This document shows, piece by piece, positions 1 to 12,212 of a stretch of DNA of 64,000 nt. The notes beneath the pieces were generated by a model that worked only from the letters and a program-made list of their open reading frames with translations, searched no databases and had not been told where the DNA came from. Source of the stretch: Paraphysomonas bandaiensis (taxonomy: Eukaryota; Chrysophyceae); assembly GCA_965644295.1 (NCBI GenBank), contig CBFFRP010000172.1, positions 1 through 64,000 of the forward strand, given 5' to 3'. How positions within the stretch are numbered: position 1 is the stretch's first letter; each line of letters opens with the position of its first letter. The position numbers and the translations under genes are program-made.

Positions 1-1753
1 CCTGCGATCTTCTGGTTTTTGTCGGTATCATTTGCCTTGTCTCGCGCCTATGTTTCCTCCTGTGAGCCTTGCCTTGTGCGCAGCCATCACAAAGGCCTTC
101 TGGTAGCTGTGGCGAGCTCAGGTCGGATTTTGAAATAGTGATTCCTTTCACAAGATTCAACTTTAGTGCTTTTTGAATTAAGCCAATGGATGCGTGGGTC
201 AACCTTCGATGTGCCAGGGAGATCGAGGAACCGCTTGATGTAGATGCCAAGTTGCACTGGTCTTGGATGTAACCTAAATCGGATAATTTGATCTCGTATA
301 GACCGTTTTGTTTCCTGGCTGTGGTTAACAAAATTCCATCGTGGTATACGCGTGCCTCGTTTGGTCCGAATATAATATTGCAGTTGGCGTCTGTTGTCAA
401 CTGGCTGATAGAAATTAAAGTCTTTGACGCGTCTGGAACTAGCCTGCACTTGCTAATCAGTCCAAGCTTGCCGTATCCCAATGCCTGCATTTCTGATCCT
501 GATTTGGCGGTGTAAATTGTGGTTTGATCGTAAGTGAATTCGGAGAGTAAGCTTCGTGCTGCTGTAATTGATATTGTGCAGCCAGAGTCTAGAATGCCAA
601 ATTCCTGCTTCTCGTGTTCCGTATGTAGGACGTGGTTGTCTGTGATCATCCCAGAGAATGCACTGTAGTCATTGTCATCGTTTGGCCCCTCATCGTCATA
701 GTCTTCCAGTCTTAAGTTCGAATCCCGATGACTGTTTCTTGGGTATTTTGATGATGTGTTCTTGGAGTGATGCCCTTTCCCTCTTTTGTCGTCGTTTCGT
801 TTGTTTGTGGACTTCTGCATCTGTTGTATGTGTTCCCACGAGTGCTTGCACTCTGCTGCAATGTGGTTGGATCCATTGCATCTGAAGCACTTAACTTCGC
901 GCGAGGCTCTTGTGACTTTGCTGGGCTTGTTGAATTTCTTCTGTTTTCGCTGCCCGTTGTTGTGCTTTTGCTTCTTCGGTAGACGGGGGTTAAACGGCTG
1001 TTTGCCTGTTGAGCTGTAGTTTGCGCTGTCCCGTTTAGTTTCCGTATTTTGTGATAGTAGGGAGCCTACAGTGGAATGCTCGAATGCTCTCAATCTTCTT
1101 ATCAGCGTTTTATAATCATCAATTGGGTTCATTTGGAGGTTGATTGCCAGGTCCTTATAGGTCTGGTTCTCATTTGAGACCATCCCTTGTCGTATTCTTG
1201 AAATAAGGTCTTGTTCAGAGACTTTGTGGCCATGTGTAGCGAGCTTTAATCGCAATTTTTCGACTTCGTCCAGGAATTGATTGATTGTTTGAGCTTGCTT
1301 GATTTTGATTGATTGCAGTTGGCCAATGAGGTCGGTTATCGTATCATTTGAGGTCTTGTCTTTGAAATGCTTTTCGATCTCTGACCATGCCCTTTTTCCA
1401 TCTCCTTCAGGGACTGTTTCGATAATACCCTCTGCTTCCTCGTTTTGGCCAATCACCGCGCTGGATAGAAGTGACCATAGGTAATTGTTGCCCTCCTCGA
1501 AATACTGCATATTTTCGTCGTAGGCGTTTTTCCTGTATAGGTAGTCCTCTTCTGTTTCTTCCTCTTGACGTATAGGCTCCTCTGGCGCATCGTTTCTTAG
1601 GATGTATACTATCTTAGGCTTACGAAAGAACCAGGCTCTACTTTTCTTCTGCCATTTTGAGAAGTTCTTGGCGTCGAAGGGTGGCATGGAATCCTTCCTC
1701 TTGTCCGATGAGTCGGAGTCGGAGTTATCGTAACTGTTAGTCTTAGAACTCAT
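1..1753 (-). mobile_element. Ty1/copia retrotransposon, gag-protease-integrase N-terminal part (truncated by window edge)
   Basis: The minus strand is open without a stop from an ATG at 1753 to position 1, about 584 codons, and continues off the window. Seen in order: an acidic/serine-rich start, a copia gag region with FSKWQKKSRAWF near residue 35, a CX2CX4HX4C zinc knuckle (CFRCNGSNHIAAEC) near residue 288, an aspartic protease active site ILDSGCTISIT near residue 388, and an integrase-type HHCC zinc-binding module (HRRLTHAS ... CDGCAQGK) near residues 515-560. This order (gag, protease, integrase) is that of Ty1/copia polyproteins; integrase core and reverse transcriptase would lie to the left. 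The frame is undamaged, so the copy may be young. The 5' LTR should lie to the right of 1753 but I could not define it without its partner. The string ttggcagcgg just before the ATG may be part of a primer-binding site; this is uncertain. Confidence 0.93.
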
Positions 1754-2065
1754 CCGCTGCCAAAATAAGATTTAAGGTTAGTCTTAATATTTAGCAAGAA
1801 TATACTTGATATTATTAGAGATAAAGATTGAACGATAAGGCCTAATAGTATAATAGCAAGACACGTTTGAGCAGAGCGTTAGCACCACACACATGTGCGT
1901 ATCTTGTACAGTCGCGTATCATGTATAGTTTGGTAATTATTCAGTCTATTTGGTATTTCATTGTATATGTGTGTTGTATTCACGCGTTAAGAGATATACG
2001 TGAATCAATGACTCCTAATAAACATAAGTGTAATAACAAATACAAAGAAGACCTCGGTTTAACGA
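1754..2065. other. AT-rich stretch upstream of the copia gag, possible leader/5' LTR
   Basis: No gene is supported here. By position it should hold the untranslated leader and perhaps the 5' LTR of the minus-strand copia element, but no second LTR copy lies in the window to fix its borders. The short plus-strand frame from 1867 is low quality and was not called. Confidence 0.4.
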
Positions 2066-2460
2066 ACGATATATTGAAAATTGAAATACTATTGTTAGAT
2101 AGTAGATAGCGTTCCATCAATACTATTGATGAAGTTTTTGCAACCGGTTCAACAATACTATCGTAATATAGCAGTAGCATTGATCAGTAAGTAAGCACAT
2201 ACATATATTCCATATGTAGTACGTAGTACAAGGTACAAGCTATTAAGATCACTGTTAACCAAAGCCATTTCGCTGCTACTACTGTTATAATCACAAATTC
2301 TCATCATCTGGGCAAGCATCGTTGACGCCAGCATCACCATATTTATTTAAAATTATTTGAGATATTCATGCATCCGGCCACAACTGTCGGTTTCTTTTAG
2401 AACAACATCATATTAAGTGTAGTAGGATGCATACACTGATGAAATAAGTTTCGCTACGCT
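2066..2460. mobile_element. Degenerate hAT MITE remnant (family 1)
   Basis: The block shares the order of landmarks found in the intact family-1 elements at 22184, 40926 and 58679: atattg...aaatactattgttagatag, gttccatcaatactattgat, a run like catcaccatattta, and catccggccacaactgtcg. The terminal inverted repeats and target duplication are not recognisable, so this is an old, worn copy lying just beyond the 3' end of the WD40 gene. Confidence 0.7.
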
Positions 2461-2655
2461 ACATTTCATTTATATAATGAGGTCAACGTTCAGTTATTTA
2501 AGTTGACCAAACAAAATGACAAATATTGATATGCCCTGCTATTCTGTTACATGAGCTGTACTTTCAACGTATGAGTTTTTTTCGAAAAGTTAACAACTAC
2601 ATATCCAGTTGAATTTACTTAGAGATTGAGGTGTGTACAACGTAACCCGCCTAAA

Positions 2656-5600
2656 TTACAATATGTAGTCCGCCGTACTACCACTGGTAGTACCGGATGC
2701 CCCTGGCACCACACCACGAAACTTTAAATCATATGCTTCATTGCGGGTGCATAATGCAGAATATAAAGCTGACACAACCAAGGAATTCTTCGAAAATAAC
2801 TGTGGTTCATATTTTTTCGCCAATTGTAGAATATCTGGATGCATTTGTCCTGATAGAAGAGATGGTCACATTTTTACCAAATACACTACAGCTTTACCTG
2901 CTTGAAGTAAACGTAACACGATTCGACATATTGTATTTAAACAGCTCGGGTACATATCTTTAGCCTGTGTAGTACCACAACAGTATCAGTTCAATGCGAA
3001 CATTGATCATCGATTTACATACAGGATTCAAAATCGACTCGTAAACTGGGAACACTCCAGCTCTACGTTGAATGGACGTAGTCGTAAAACAAATCTGCGG
3101 ACACAATGAAACAGTTTAGTCCAATACTGCTAGCAGGTAAATATATCAGCTATACCCTACGCAATAACTCGGAAAGGACGTCTTCATTATTGTCAGAATA
3201 CTCCAGGACATCAGCGTATGTGCTCAAAGAAAGATTATCCAATGTAGGAACGGTATCAGTCAATTTTAAACCAGAGCACCTGCCATATATATAAAATAGC
3301 GTTACGAATTGCTTGGTCAGCATGCACGATGCTACTTACCTTTTATGAAGAAGTACTGTACCGTGGTCGCAGGCAACCCGAGGCAAATGTGATACGTATT
3401 GCATTGCCAACGCCAATTTAGCACCAAGATCACTGCTTTCCTCATGGCATTGTGATAGAATACATAACATCGCAGTCAACGGAGAAGACGAAATTGGTAT
3501 CGCCGAAACAATATTATTGCTGTTAAAGAGCATCATCACAGATATAAAAATAAAATATTTTCACCTTGACATGACGAGGACATGGTCAGATATAACACCA
3601 AATATTTCTACGCAACCATAGGGTCGGGTGTTTAATTTCGTAGTGACGGAATCATCAACACCAGTTGGCTACGTAAAACGTGTATTATACATATAGAAAG
3701 CAAAACTCATGAGCATATACCCCCAATTGACACAAGGTCTCAACTGAAGAAACGCAGCTCTTCCAATTGCTTCTAATACTTGAAGACGCTATAAATACTA
3801 TATTAGAGTTTCACCAGTATCATAGGAAAAAGTACCATTGGGCCAATAGCAAGGACCCAGCACCATGGAGACTTCCGATGGTGTTGATACCAGTAATACT
3901 TTCCCCCACCAAAACATGCTTTCAGGCACTTTATATGGAAGGGTAGATACTTCAACTGTTGTCACTGGAAAGAGGTCAATGCTGCCGGTACCAACCTCTT
4001 TCTCATCAGATGTACTCAAAGCAAGGATATTTATTCTAGTTTGAATCAGGACTGCAACATATTGAACACGGGAATCGAACTCTTTCAGGGGTGTCGAATT
4101 CCAACATACTGCAGTCACCCTAGACATAAGTGGCCCAACAGGAACCAAGCTAATGTCATCCACGTTGAACGCTACTCCAGAACTTGCTGACGCCGATTCA
4201 CTTCCTCCAGTAGCTGCTTTCGAAGAAGTACTACCGGAAGCCATATAATAGAACTGACTTCGATACGACATATGAGTAGGGATTTCAGCTGATGAATTCA
4301 GGCCGCTCGGTAAGTTTGCCTTATCATCAGAACCTTGCTGAGCGTGCATTGCCTCCAGCTCAATTTTAGAAATTGCACCCTTCTCCTCTTTTGTTGCTTT
4401 ATCGTTCATATTTATAAGAGTGGTGACGCATAACAGCGGTCCTCCACCGACGAGTTCCTCGACATCTTTCGGTGCCCCAGAACAAATCGTCTCAGTTACT
4501 TTTTTTCCGTTGGAATATATCCGCAACAGCATCATAGATGGAAAGCAGTCTTCTGCCGTTGTACTCTTCTTCCGGAATATTCCGAACTTCTTTCGCTTGG
4601 TGGCATCAAGGCGTTTACTTGGTGATATGATGCAACATAGGTCCAAATACTTACACCCATTGTCAACATCCCTTTGATTGCTTGAATCTTTCCGTACGGA
4701 GACCCACCCAATGGAGTAGCATTGCCCAGAGTCAATTTCTTTCAATCTACTGCTTTTAACAACACCTGGCTCCCTTGGATCGAGAATCTCATAGACAACA
4801 AAGTACAACGACTCTGGCCAGTATACAGCACAGTACTTACCTGCATAAACTTACCCAGGCGTTAACAATATAAAAAGAAAACTTACCAGTTGGACTAGGA
4901 TAAAAAAGGGGCTGGGAAGTCACGGTTGCCAATATTAGACTCATTGGTTTCATAGATTGTGGGCGTTTCTGCGTCTGAAGTGAATTTGCCTGGCCCATTG
5001 GGTTTCCAGCGGAGGCGAAGTCTGCACTCACTGGTATTTTTTCCTCTGCTGTGAGCTGAACAGTAACATTAGTCCCACTACTTTGATAATTAACGGATCT
5101 ATCATCGGTAGATACTGGCCTAGGTGTACTTGGCTTCGAATTCGAAAATGACCTACGTGATCCAATCTGTTGCTGTAACAGTCGTCGTGGGGTTGATTGA
5201 CGTTGTATAATAGGACTATCGCCGCCAGTAAAGGAATCACGAAGTGAGTTGGTCAAGTTATATTTGCATAGATGAATAACTCTATCAGCATAGCACAATG
5301 TCATATTTCCCCATGTAGGGTGATAGCCTACTGGGCTACCAGAATCTGGCCTTTTTGGGCACAAAGATAGAACCACAACGCCAACACTGGTGGCAACAAC
5401 AACAATATCTGGCTTCATGAAATGGGGCTGAACAGAATATACTTTAGCTGTAGGATCTCTGCCAGCGACGAACTTTGGAGAGAATATGTCCCATTCCTCG
5501 GAGGGATCTGGAGGTGAGCTTGCGGCAACTTCCGCAGAATACACCGACATTAAATGTGAAAGTGAGATATCATGAAGAGCTGCAAGCCGTAAAGACACAT

Positions 5601-7232
5601 CGTTGGAAGATTGGTCACCACTCTCGGATTGATCTTCAGGAGATGCCTCATGTATCTGAACAATTCCTATTGACTCCATTATTTTGGTACATAAATATAT
5701 ATTTTCTTTCAATTATATGTACCTATGGAATTTGTTTTCGAAGCAACGAGAAACGTCCCGACGGGATATCGGGGATGCTCCAAAGCTGACAATTGACAAT
5801 ACTTTGCCAAAGATGGAGGGAGAGTAGCTCCAGGTTTCACCTAAGACAACAACTTCATAAGAACTGTTATCGTTATTCCCCACGTATATAACCTTTCCTA
5901 CACAAGGAATTCTACCATGCTCACTTCCAGCATGAGAAGTTGCAGACATAGTTGTAATCGATGCTCTTCGTCCTGGTTTAACCGCTGCATCCGTCCCAGT
6001 GGCACTCTTTTTAACGGTAGACAAGTCCCACAATCTAAGAGAAGCAGGTCATTTCAACAACAAAGTTGACTCTTCTAAGCACCTTATGGTTCTGTCAGAC
6101 GACACGGTGTAAAGCGTATCACTAATTTCATCAAGATGCTGGGCTATGGAACCTTGGGAAAGAAGGTGCCCAACTGGATCACTTTGATGAATAATATTGC
6201 CAGTAATTTGGCTGTCCCAAACCAGTCCAGACCCATCATGCGCTATTCTTCGCGTTAATTTTTAAAAAAAATGGTATAAACTCTCACCGATACTAAGCAA
6301 TCTCATCCGACTTTCTCTAGGACTTAGACCCCCATTGGAGTTAGAGGTTCCAGTTGCGGGTATCCCCATACCGAGAGGTGATCTGTAATGGACATAAAGA
6401 CAACGGAAACGTAAAGAATATGAAGACTTACGTCTTCGGAATGAGACTTTTTAAGACACTTATCTCCCCTCTTGTCGTAGTCGTAAAAACTTTAACTTGT
6501 TTCCAGTTTACACAATCCCATATTCTAATATAACGTTAGAATACAACTATCAAAATGAGTACGCTACGATCATTACCGAATAGTTCCGTCCGAACAGCCT
6601 ACAGCACATAGGTCTGTGTATACAAATTCTGCACTGCAGGGAGTTTGCTTCGACAAATCTGACGAGGATATTGCCACTGTGTGTCCACTGCAAAAATCGT
6701 AAAACAATATAGCACCGTCACAAACTATCATTATTCGATTATAAGTATGAAAACTGCCGCTAGTAGGAGGGATAGATATCCCACCGCAGTGCCATTGCAT
6801 AGCTGTACGATCAATAAACGCAACGCGCTTTATATCTCCAATATCTTTGAGACGAAGGTTGGGATTATACTGCTCTTCTGCAATCTGAGTATTCCTACGC
6901 AAGAGATGCTGTTTTTGCCTGTATCCACTTAGAGTGGATGATGGCTTTGAATAAGTTCTAGCTGACACAAAACTATTGGGTTGAACGGACCCGCTGACAG
7001 TAGAGAAGCTCTTATCAATACATGAAACAATCGAACTTAAAGATCTTGTTTGTAAACACTCTTTTATACAATAATCCCATACGCTGATATGGTTTGCCTT
7101 ATCAGCGCTTATAATCCAGCTAAATTCTGGATGAATTTCACAAAATTTAACTTTTTGTTGAGTTTCATCATGTGGACATGCCCAGAAGATAACCTCCACT
7201 GGGGGGGGAGGAGATATGGCCTGTGCATCCAT
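2656..7232 (-). CDS. TSET complex subunit TTRAY2-like (TWD40-2 type) WD40 and alpha-solenoid protein, multi-exon
   Basis: This gene starts at ATG 7232 and is read through more than ten short introns to a stop at 2656, roughly 1,250 residues. The N-terminal exon has VKFCEIHPEFSWIISADKAN and SVWDYCIKE, matching the opening blade of plant TWD40-2 (HPTHPWMVTADDSDHVSVWNW from memory of the family). Later exons carry MWDLSTVKK (second propeller), MKPDIVVVATSVGVVVLSL, MMLLRIYSNGKKV, and a block ending TRPYGCVEIFGVISDHVL, all in the family order. The C-terminal exons are helical (LLQAGQMHPDILQLAKK). TTRAY2 belongs to TSET/TPLATE, an ancient adaptor-like complex acting in membrane traffic and endocytosis. 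The frame ending at 3798 is not the real terminus: reading can be joined across a 36-nt intron to exons at about 3770-3720, 3670-3565, 3540-3336 and further down to 2656. The plant comparison is from recall, so subunit identity is good but not proven. Confidence 0.8.
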
Positions 7233-7769
7233 GGGGGTCCACAGGTGACAGGTATAGGGGGATATGTATTATATGGGGGATGAGAGATGATGATATGGAT
7301 AGTTGTGCATGGAGATGATGGTGGGCTGTGTAACTATATCATGAGGGCATATGTATCTCCCTACACGCCGTATGTATAGTGTACAGTGTACAGTATGCTG
7401 GGCTATCTACATCTATAATGTACTGCAGTGCTGTAGTACCTCTACACTGTACCTACGACTCTGGTCGTGCAGTACACACAGCAGCACATCTTTTTTGTAG
7501 CCAACTGTATTTGTATTGCATATACAGTACATCAGACCTATACCATCCAATGAAACTTCCCTGTTATTTCATCCGGCTATATGATTCGTCTCGGTGTGGT
7601 GTAATTTTGGTTAGCAGACCTGTAGCTATGGATCCACATGTGTAATGCCGCCCTATACATACACGTACACGTACATGCAGCAGTATATATATGGAGATAT
7701 TTGTCACAGTCACAATTTTCATTTACATCAATAGATACATGCAACCATACACTTAATTACGCCACAAAT
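7233..7769. promoter_or_regulatory. Divergent intergenic region, likely bidirectional promoter
   Basis: This gap separates the starts of two divergent genes (WD40 gene at 7232, kinase at 7770). It contains a TATA-like run, cagtatatatatggag, near 7680-7696, about 75-90 bases before the kinase ATG. The rest is low-complexity TACA/GTAC-rich sequence with no supported gene. Promoter function is inferred from position only. Confidence 0.45.
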
Positions 7770-10329
7770 ATGGGGAATTGTTGCGACTCCACACTGGCAT
7801 CATATGAGAAGTGGACAACACGTCTGAATAACACCAAAAATGAAGATATTGGCGCATTCTCCACACCCCGTCTCCTGTCGCCTAGAAACTACCTTATCGG
7901 ACCATTTATCGCTGAAGGAGGCATGGGGACTGTGTATGTTGGAATAGACAAATCAAGCAGACAATTTGTGGCATTAAAGTTTTTTGGATATACACAAAAG
8001 AAACCAGTGGATGATAACATCGCCCGTGAGATAAGTCTCATGATGGCAATGAATGGAGTTCAAGGCACAGTTCAAATACACGGCATATTTATGGATACCT
8101 GTAAGGGACGTGTTGCAAAAGACATTGAAAAAGTTTGGATTCAAGAATACCCGGTACGTGAAGCGATCTTTGGAATGCGGAATATAATCTCTAGATTAGG
8201 TGATTGTGATGGATTATCTTGACGGGGGTGCAGTATACGATGTTATTCAGCAGCGAGACAAAATTTCTGAATTTGATTTGCGGCGAATATTTAAAGAATT
8301 TATAGAAGCGTTGGATAGTATTCACAGCCGGGGATACATTCATAATGACATCAAGCTCGAGAACATAATGCTCGAGAGACAGGATGACCCGCTGAGTGCA
8401 GTTAAAATTATTGACGTCGGATTTATGCGATATCTACCTGCTGGGAAAGATATATATCTTGCAAGGAGCCCGTTCGGAACACCAGGTTATATGGCACCCG
8501 AGACATTGACACATTGTGAGTTTAGCCGTAAGACGGATATGTGGCAGGCGGGATGTGTTTTATACAGTATGCTCAGCGGAATTTCTCCCTTTCATGCGGA
8601 GGATCACGCACAGACAATAACAGGGAGATACTTTCCAATGACAGGTATTCTTTGTAGTGAATGACGTGTATTTCACCTTGTCGTAATGCCGTTTGTACGT
8701 AGGAGATAAGTGGAACCATATATCTGACCCAGCAATAGATTTAATATCCCGTATTTTACTTGTACCACCATCTCGACGACTATCTGCCCGAGAGGTCCTC
8801 TCCCATCCGTGGCTCAATACAGATGCTCCCAGGATACCTTTGGGTGAAAGCTATAATGCTAGAATTAAACAACTTGCACTGCGGCAGAAGTTGCGAGCTT
8901 TTTTCCTAAACCATGATGTGGCGGAGAAGACGAGGATCCGTGTGGATCATGTCAAGCGAATAGTTGCAAGAAATACCCAAAAAATGAGAGAAGATATGCT
9001 ATCTGACGGTTAGTGATTCAAGCTCTCGGTAATTTGTATTTAGTTATTGTACAGAGCAAGGATCCAGTGACCACTCGTCGCCCTCCAAGCCTAACCGGGC
9101 AAGTAGAAGTAAAGGCTCTTTGTACGAAAGTTTCCTTCCTTCTGTGAGCACAAAAGCAGCTACAGAAAATAATGAAGGAAAAAATAATAAGAGTGACAGT
9201 ATAGGGAGATCAAGAATTATTGGTAAACCCGTTCTATTCAGCCCTCTGCATGGATTGGACGGGATTAGGGGATCAGAAAGTGAGTCGGAAGTTGCCTCTC
9301 AAGCTCAGGCCGAGGCATCTGGCGTTAGTACTGTGAGTTCATTGAGCTCTAATAGCGAAGATAAACCTTCCAATGCTGTGGAAGATATTAGTGTGCGTCA
9401 CTGGATTAAGAGGCAGTACTCCTCGAACACTTACGACGATAAAATGGGTACATTTCGGGAGCTTATGGTCCGTCTCGTTACAGAGGTAAGCATCTTCTGA
9501 CATGTTCCTCTGGGTTTTCTGATTTCGCTTTTTTCAGGACGGAGGGAAAGCCGTTGATAGAATTGCAGCGTCACATCACTCTCGAAGAGGTGGGCAAGTA
9601 GATTATCACGATTTTGTGTCAGTTATTACGGAGGCCGGATTACCTGATCTTGCTCGAAGAGAGATATTCGGTTTGTTCGATATCGGGAATAAAGGTCAAT
9701 TATACAAACTTAATATTAAGAAGTGATGTTTTCATGTAGGGTCAATTGATTTGATGGATTTTTTACTGACAATGCTCGCATTACAACCGGGACATTATGA
9801 TGATTCCAATGGGCCATGTGAATCCACGGCTGGTGGTGCTCCTGCTACAGGTGGTGTTGGCCCTGACAGGAGTGATACACGAGAAACCGCGCAGCTGTAT
9901 TTCAGTCTTTTTGACTTGCATGATACTGGTTACATAGAACTGGAGGAATTCCGACTTGCTCTTGGATGCATCCTGGAGACCCAGCCGAAGGGAAGAAGAG
10001 GGTCTATGTCTACGCACGGTTCCCTGCACTCTGCCGTTTGTGTGGAAGATATTGCTCCGCTAACTGACCGGACAACTTCCAAGCTTTCTCTGGCCATGCA
10101 AAGCACAGCATCGGCTACTTTTTATACCAGACACACTGGTAATATGTCCTACCTGCAAGCTCAAGTGTTGGATTCTGCGCAAGTTGATGAAATGTTTCAA
10201 ATAATTGATTCGGATAAAGATGGACGCATTAGCATCCATGATTTTCAGAAGTTCTACGACACTATAGTGATGATGTCAGATAATGCTGATTGTATAAATA
10301 TGAGTATTAGCAGTGTGCTAAGTACTTAA
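7770..10329 (+). CDS. EF-hand serine/threonine protein kinase of CDPK type, N-terminally acylated
   Basis: The start at 7770 is chosen because it opens MGNCC, a myristoylation plus palmitoylation signal. Six exons give about 770 residues. Kinase domain: glycine loop EGGMGTVYVG, ATP-binding Lys in FVALKFFG, catalytic loop HNDIKLEN, metal-binding DVG, and activation/P+1 segment FGTPGYMAPE. The exon 1-2 join removes 8154-8199 and gives QEYPVIVMDYLDGG. After the kinase come a linker helix, a serine-rich spacer (about 9060-9400), and EF-hands: a weak one at FDIGNKGSIDLMDF, and two canonical ones at FDLHDTGYIELEEF and IDSDKDGRISIHDF. This layout is that of calcium-dependent protein kinases, which phosphorylate targets in response to calcium, here probably at a membrane. 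Oddities: HRD is HND and DFG is DVG, so activity regulation may differ; the Lys and both catalytic Asp residues remain. The loop between EF-hands is unusually long. Confidence 0.88.
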
Positions 10330-10718
10330 TTATATAAAAGAATATATAGAATTGTGTGGTCATATGACGTGTGGGTATTCATATGGAACTTGTATTAAGC
10401 AAAAACCGCTGTATTAGCTAATGTTTGGTAGCGAACATGGGCTGGTTGTTGATATAAATTGGGATGTGGAGTGCGTTTCCTCTATTTGAGATCCACTTGT
10501 ATAGTGTGTTTCCTGAACATAATGCATTTGAATATTTTGACAGTTCTATACGGCTCAGTGAATATTACGTTTGTTATTACAACTCTCTGGTTACAACATA
10601 AAAATAAATACTAAAGTCTGTGGTAAGAAATAAAGCATTCGCTATTGATGTAATTTCAATTAAAAATTGCAACAGATACTACCAAATAGATTCATGTCCA
10701 GACAGAAAATAAAAACTT
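10330..10718. other. Convergent 3' intergenic region
   Basis: AT-rich sequence between the ends of two convergent genes (kinase and ankyrin protein). It holds aataaa-like strings on both strands, as expected for 3' ends. No gene is seen. Confidence 0.5.
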
Positions 10719-12212
10719 CTACAACTCCACAAACGCTTTCTTCTTTTTCTCTTTTTTTTTGATAACACTGGAATAATGCTGTGTAGCAGATCGACAAGTC
10801 GAAGCACCATTAGAGACATTGGAAGGATGATATATTTGGCGCAAATATTCAACACACGCTACTTTATTTCTACTAATAGCCAAATCAAGAGGAGTCTGTC
10901 CTTCCGAATCAAAAACATCTAAATTCGCACCGCAATCTGTTAGCTGGCGCAGTCCTGAGAGGTCGCCAACGTATGCTGCATCGTGAACAGGAAAGTTTCC
11001 AAACCTGAAAGGCGACGATACATTAGGGTCGGCCCCAGAAATTAATAGCGAACGTAAGCATTCGTGGCCTCTATTTAGTCCGACAGCGTAAGCCACTGGA
11101 GTTTTAGAATGAATATCACGTGCATTTAACTTGATCCTGGCACCAGTGTGCATGATTCGATTCAACATTTCAGAATCACAGCCGAACCTATCTCTTATCA
11201 TTCCCACGTAGGCATCGAAGTCAACACCACAAGGAGGGAGAGTTCCAGTGCTTGTATCTGGCATTGACAGCTTGTGACGACAGTAACATCGCCAACAAAG
11301 TAGAAACCTCATACACTCCGTGCTGTCCGCCATTGCAGCGAGGTGAAGCACTGTCCATCCCTGTCTCTCAGTGCTAGACAAGTCAGCTTGACACTGCACT
11401 AATAGCTTCAAACACTCCAGGTTATTGCAATAAGTTGCCCATATTACGGCATTCCAACCATTTTGATCTCCCATCCGTGCAAACCATCTCGAATTCGTTA
11501 GCATATCTCGAAGAGAATCAACATCTCCAGCTCGTGCTACATGATTTGCGGGAATTGAAATGTTTCTTGCCGGGTCTCCATATTCGTTCTTCGAAGTGTA
11601 TATAGCTTTTATACTCTCTCTCCGAAGAAAAGATGAATACTCTTCATCACAAATTACACCAAATACTTTCAATAAATCTAGCACTTCATAACCAGACCCC
11701 TGAGCATTGCAACGAACTGCTGCCATTGTATAGAGATCCGTGTTGTATGGATACATATACTTCATGTTACCTGTTCTTTCCTTCCAATGAAGTATAAAGT
11801 TTAGACGATCAGATGAAAATATCGCACTGTAGTGTGATAACAGATCCTTTAACTCATCATAAAATGGTTGATTTAGTTCCTCCTGACTGTTAAAACCCCA
11901 CACACACCGCATCAGACACATCCATGCCTCAAACTCCTCTGGAGTGATCCCCTGAGACTCTAAATCAATCCGTCTATACACTGTAATAACTTTTCTCATA
12001 TTCGTCACAGTGACCATAATAATATCTTTAAAGTAGATCAAAGATACGCCTCTGTCTTGTTTGGTATTCTTTATTTCCCATCCAAACTCATACGCATCTT
12101 CTAACTCCTCAGCTGATACATTTCTAGTTGACATCTGCTGTATTCCATGAGTGGTGAGGTCAAGTGATAGTGTTGTAGATATTTTGTTGTTGCTATAAGT
12201 GAAAGTGGACAT
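10719..12212 (-). CDS. Ankyrin-repeat protein, 497 residues, single exon
   Basis: An uninterrupted frame from ATG 12212 to a stop at 10719. Residues 1-220 match no family I recognise; they contain a predicted globular stretch with YRRIDLESQGITPEEFEAW and many aromatic residues. From about residue 225 to 470 ankyrin repeats are visible: DQNGWNAVIWATYCNNLECL, RQGWTVLHLAAMADSTECM, SKTPVAYAVGLNRGHECL, NFPVHDAAYVGDLSGL and EGQTPLDLAISRNKVACVEY. One repeat is split by an insertion of about 60 residues. The tail ends in a lysine run (KKKEKKKK), a possible nuclear or RNA-binding signal. Ankyrin repeats mediate protein binding, so partners and pathway cannot be inferred. The lack of introns is unusual beside its neighbours. 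Confidence 0.88.
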   Translation of the reverse strand: MSTFTYSNNKISTTLSLDLTTHGIQQMSTRNVSAEELEDAYEFGWEIKNTKQDRGVSLIYFKDIIMVTVTNMRKVITVYRRIDLESQGITPEEFEAWMCLMRCVWGFNSQEELNQPFYDELKDLLSHYSAIFSSDRLNFILHWKERTGNMKYMYPYNTDLYTMAAVRCNAQGSGYEVLDLLKVFGVICDEEYSSFLRRESIKAIYTSKNEYGDPARNISIPANHVARAGDVDSLRDMLTNSRWFARMGDQNGWNAVIWATYCNNLECLKLLVQCQADLSSTERQGWTVLHLAAMADSTECMRFLLCWRCYCRHKLSMPDTSTGTLPPCGVDFDAYVGMIRDRFGCDSEMLNRIMHTGARIKLNARDIHSKTPVAYAVGLNRGHECLRSLLISGADPNVSSPFRFGNFPVHDAAYVGDLSGLRQLTDCGANLDVFDSEGQTPLDLAISRNKVACVEYLRQIYHPSNVSNGASTCRSATQHYSSVIKKKEKKKKAFVEL

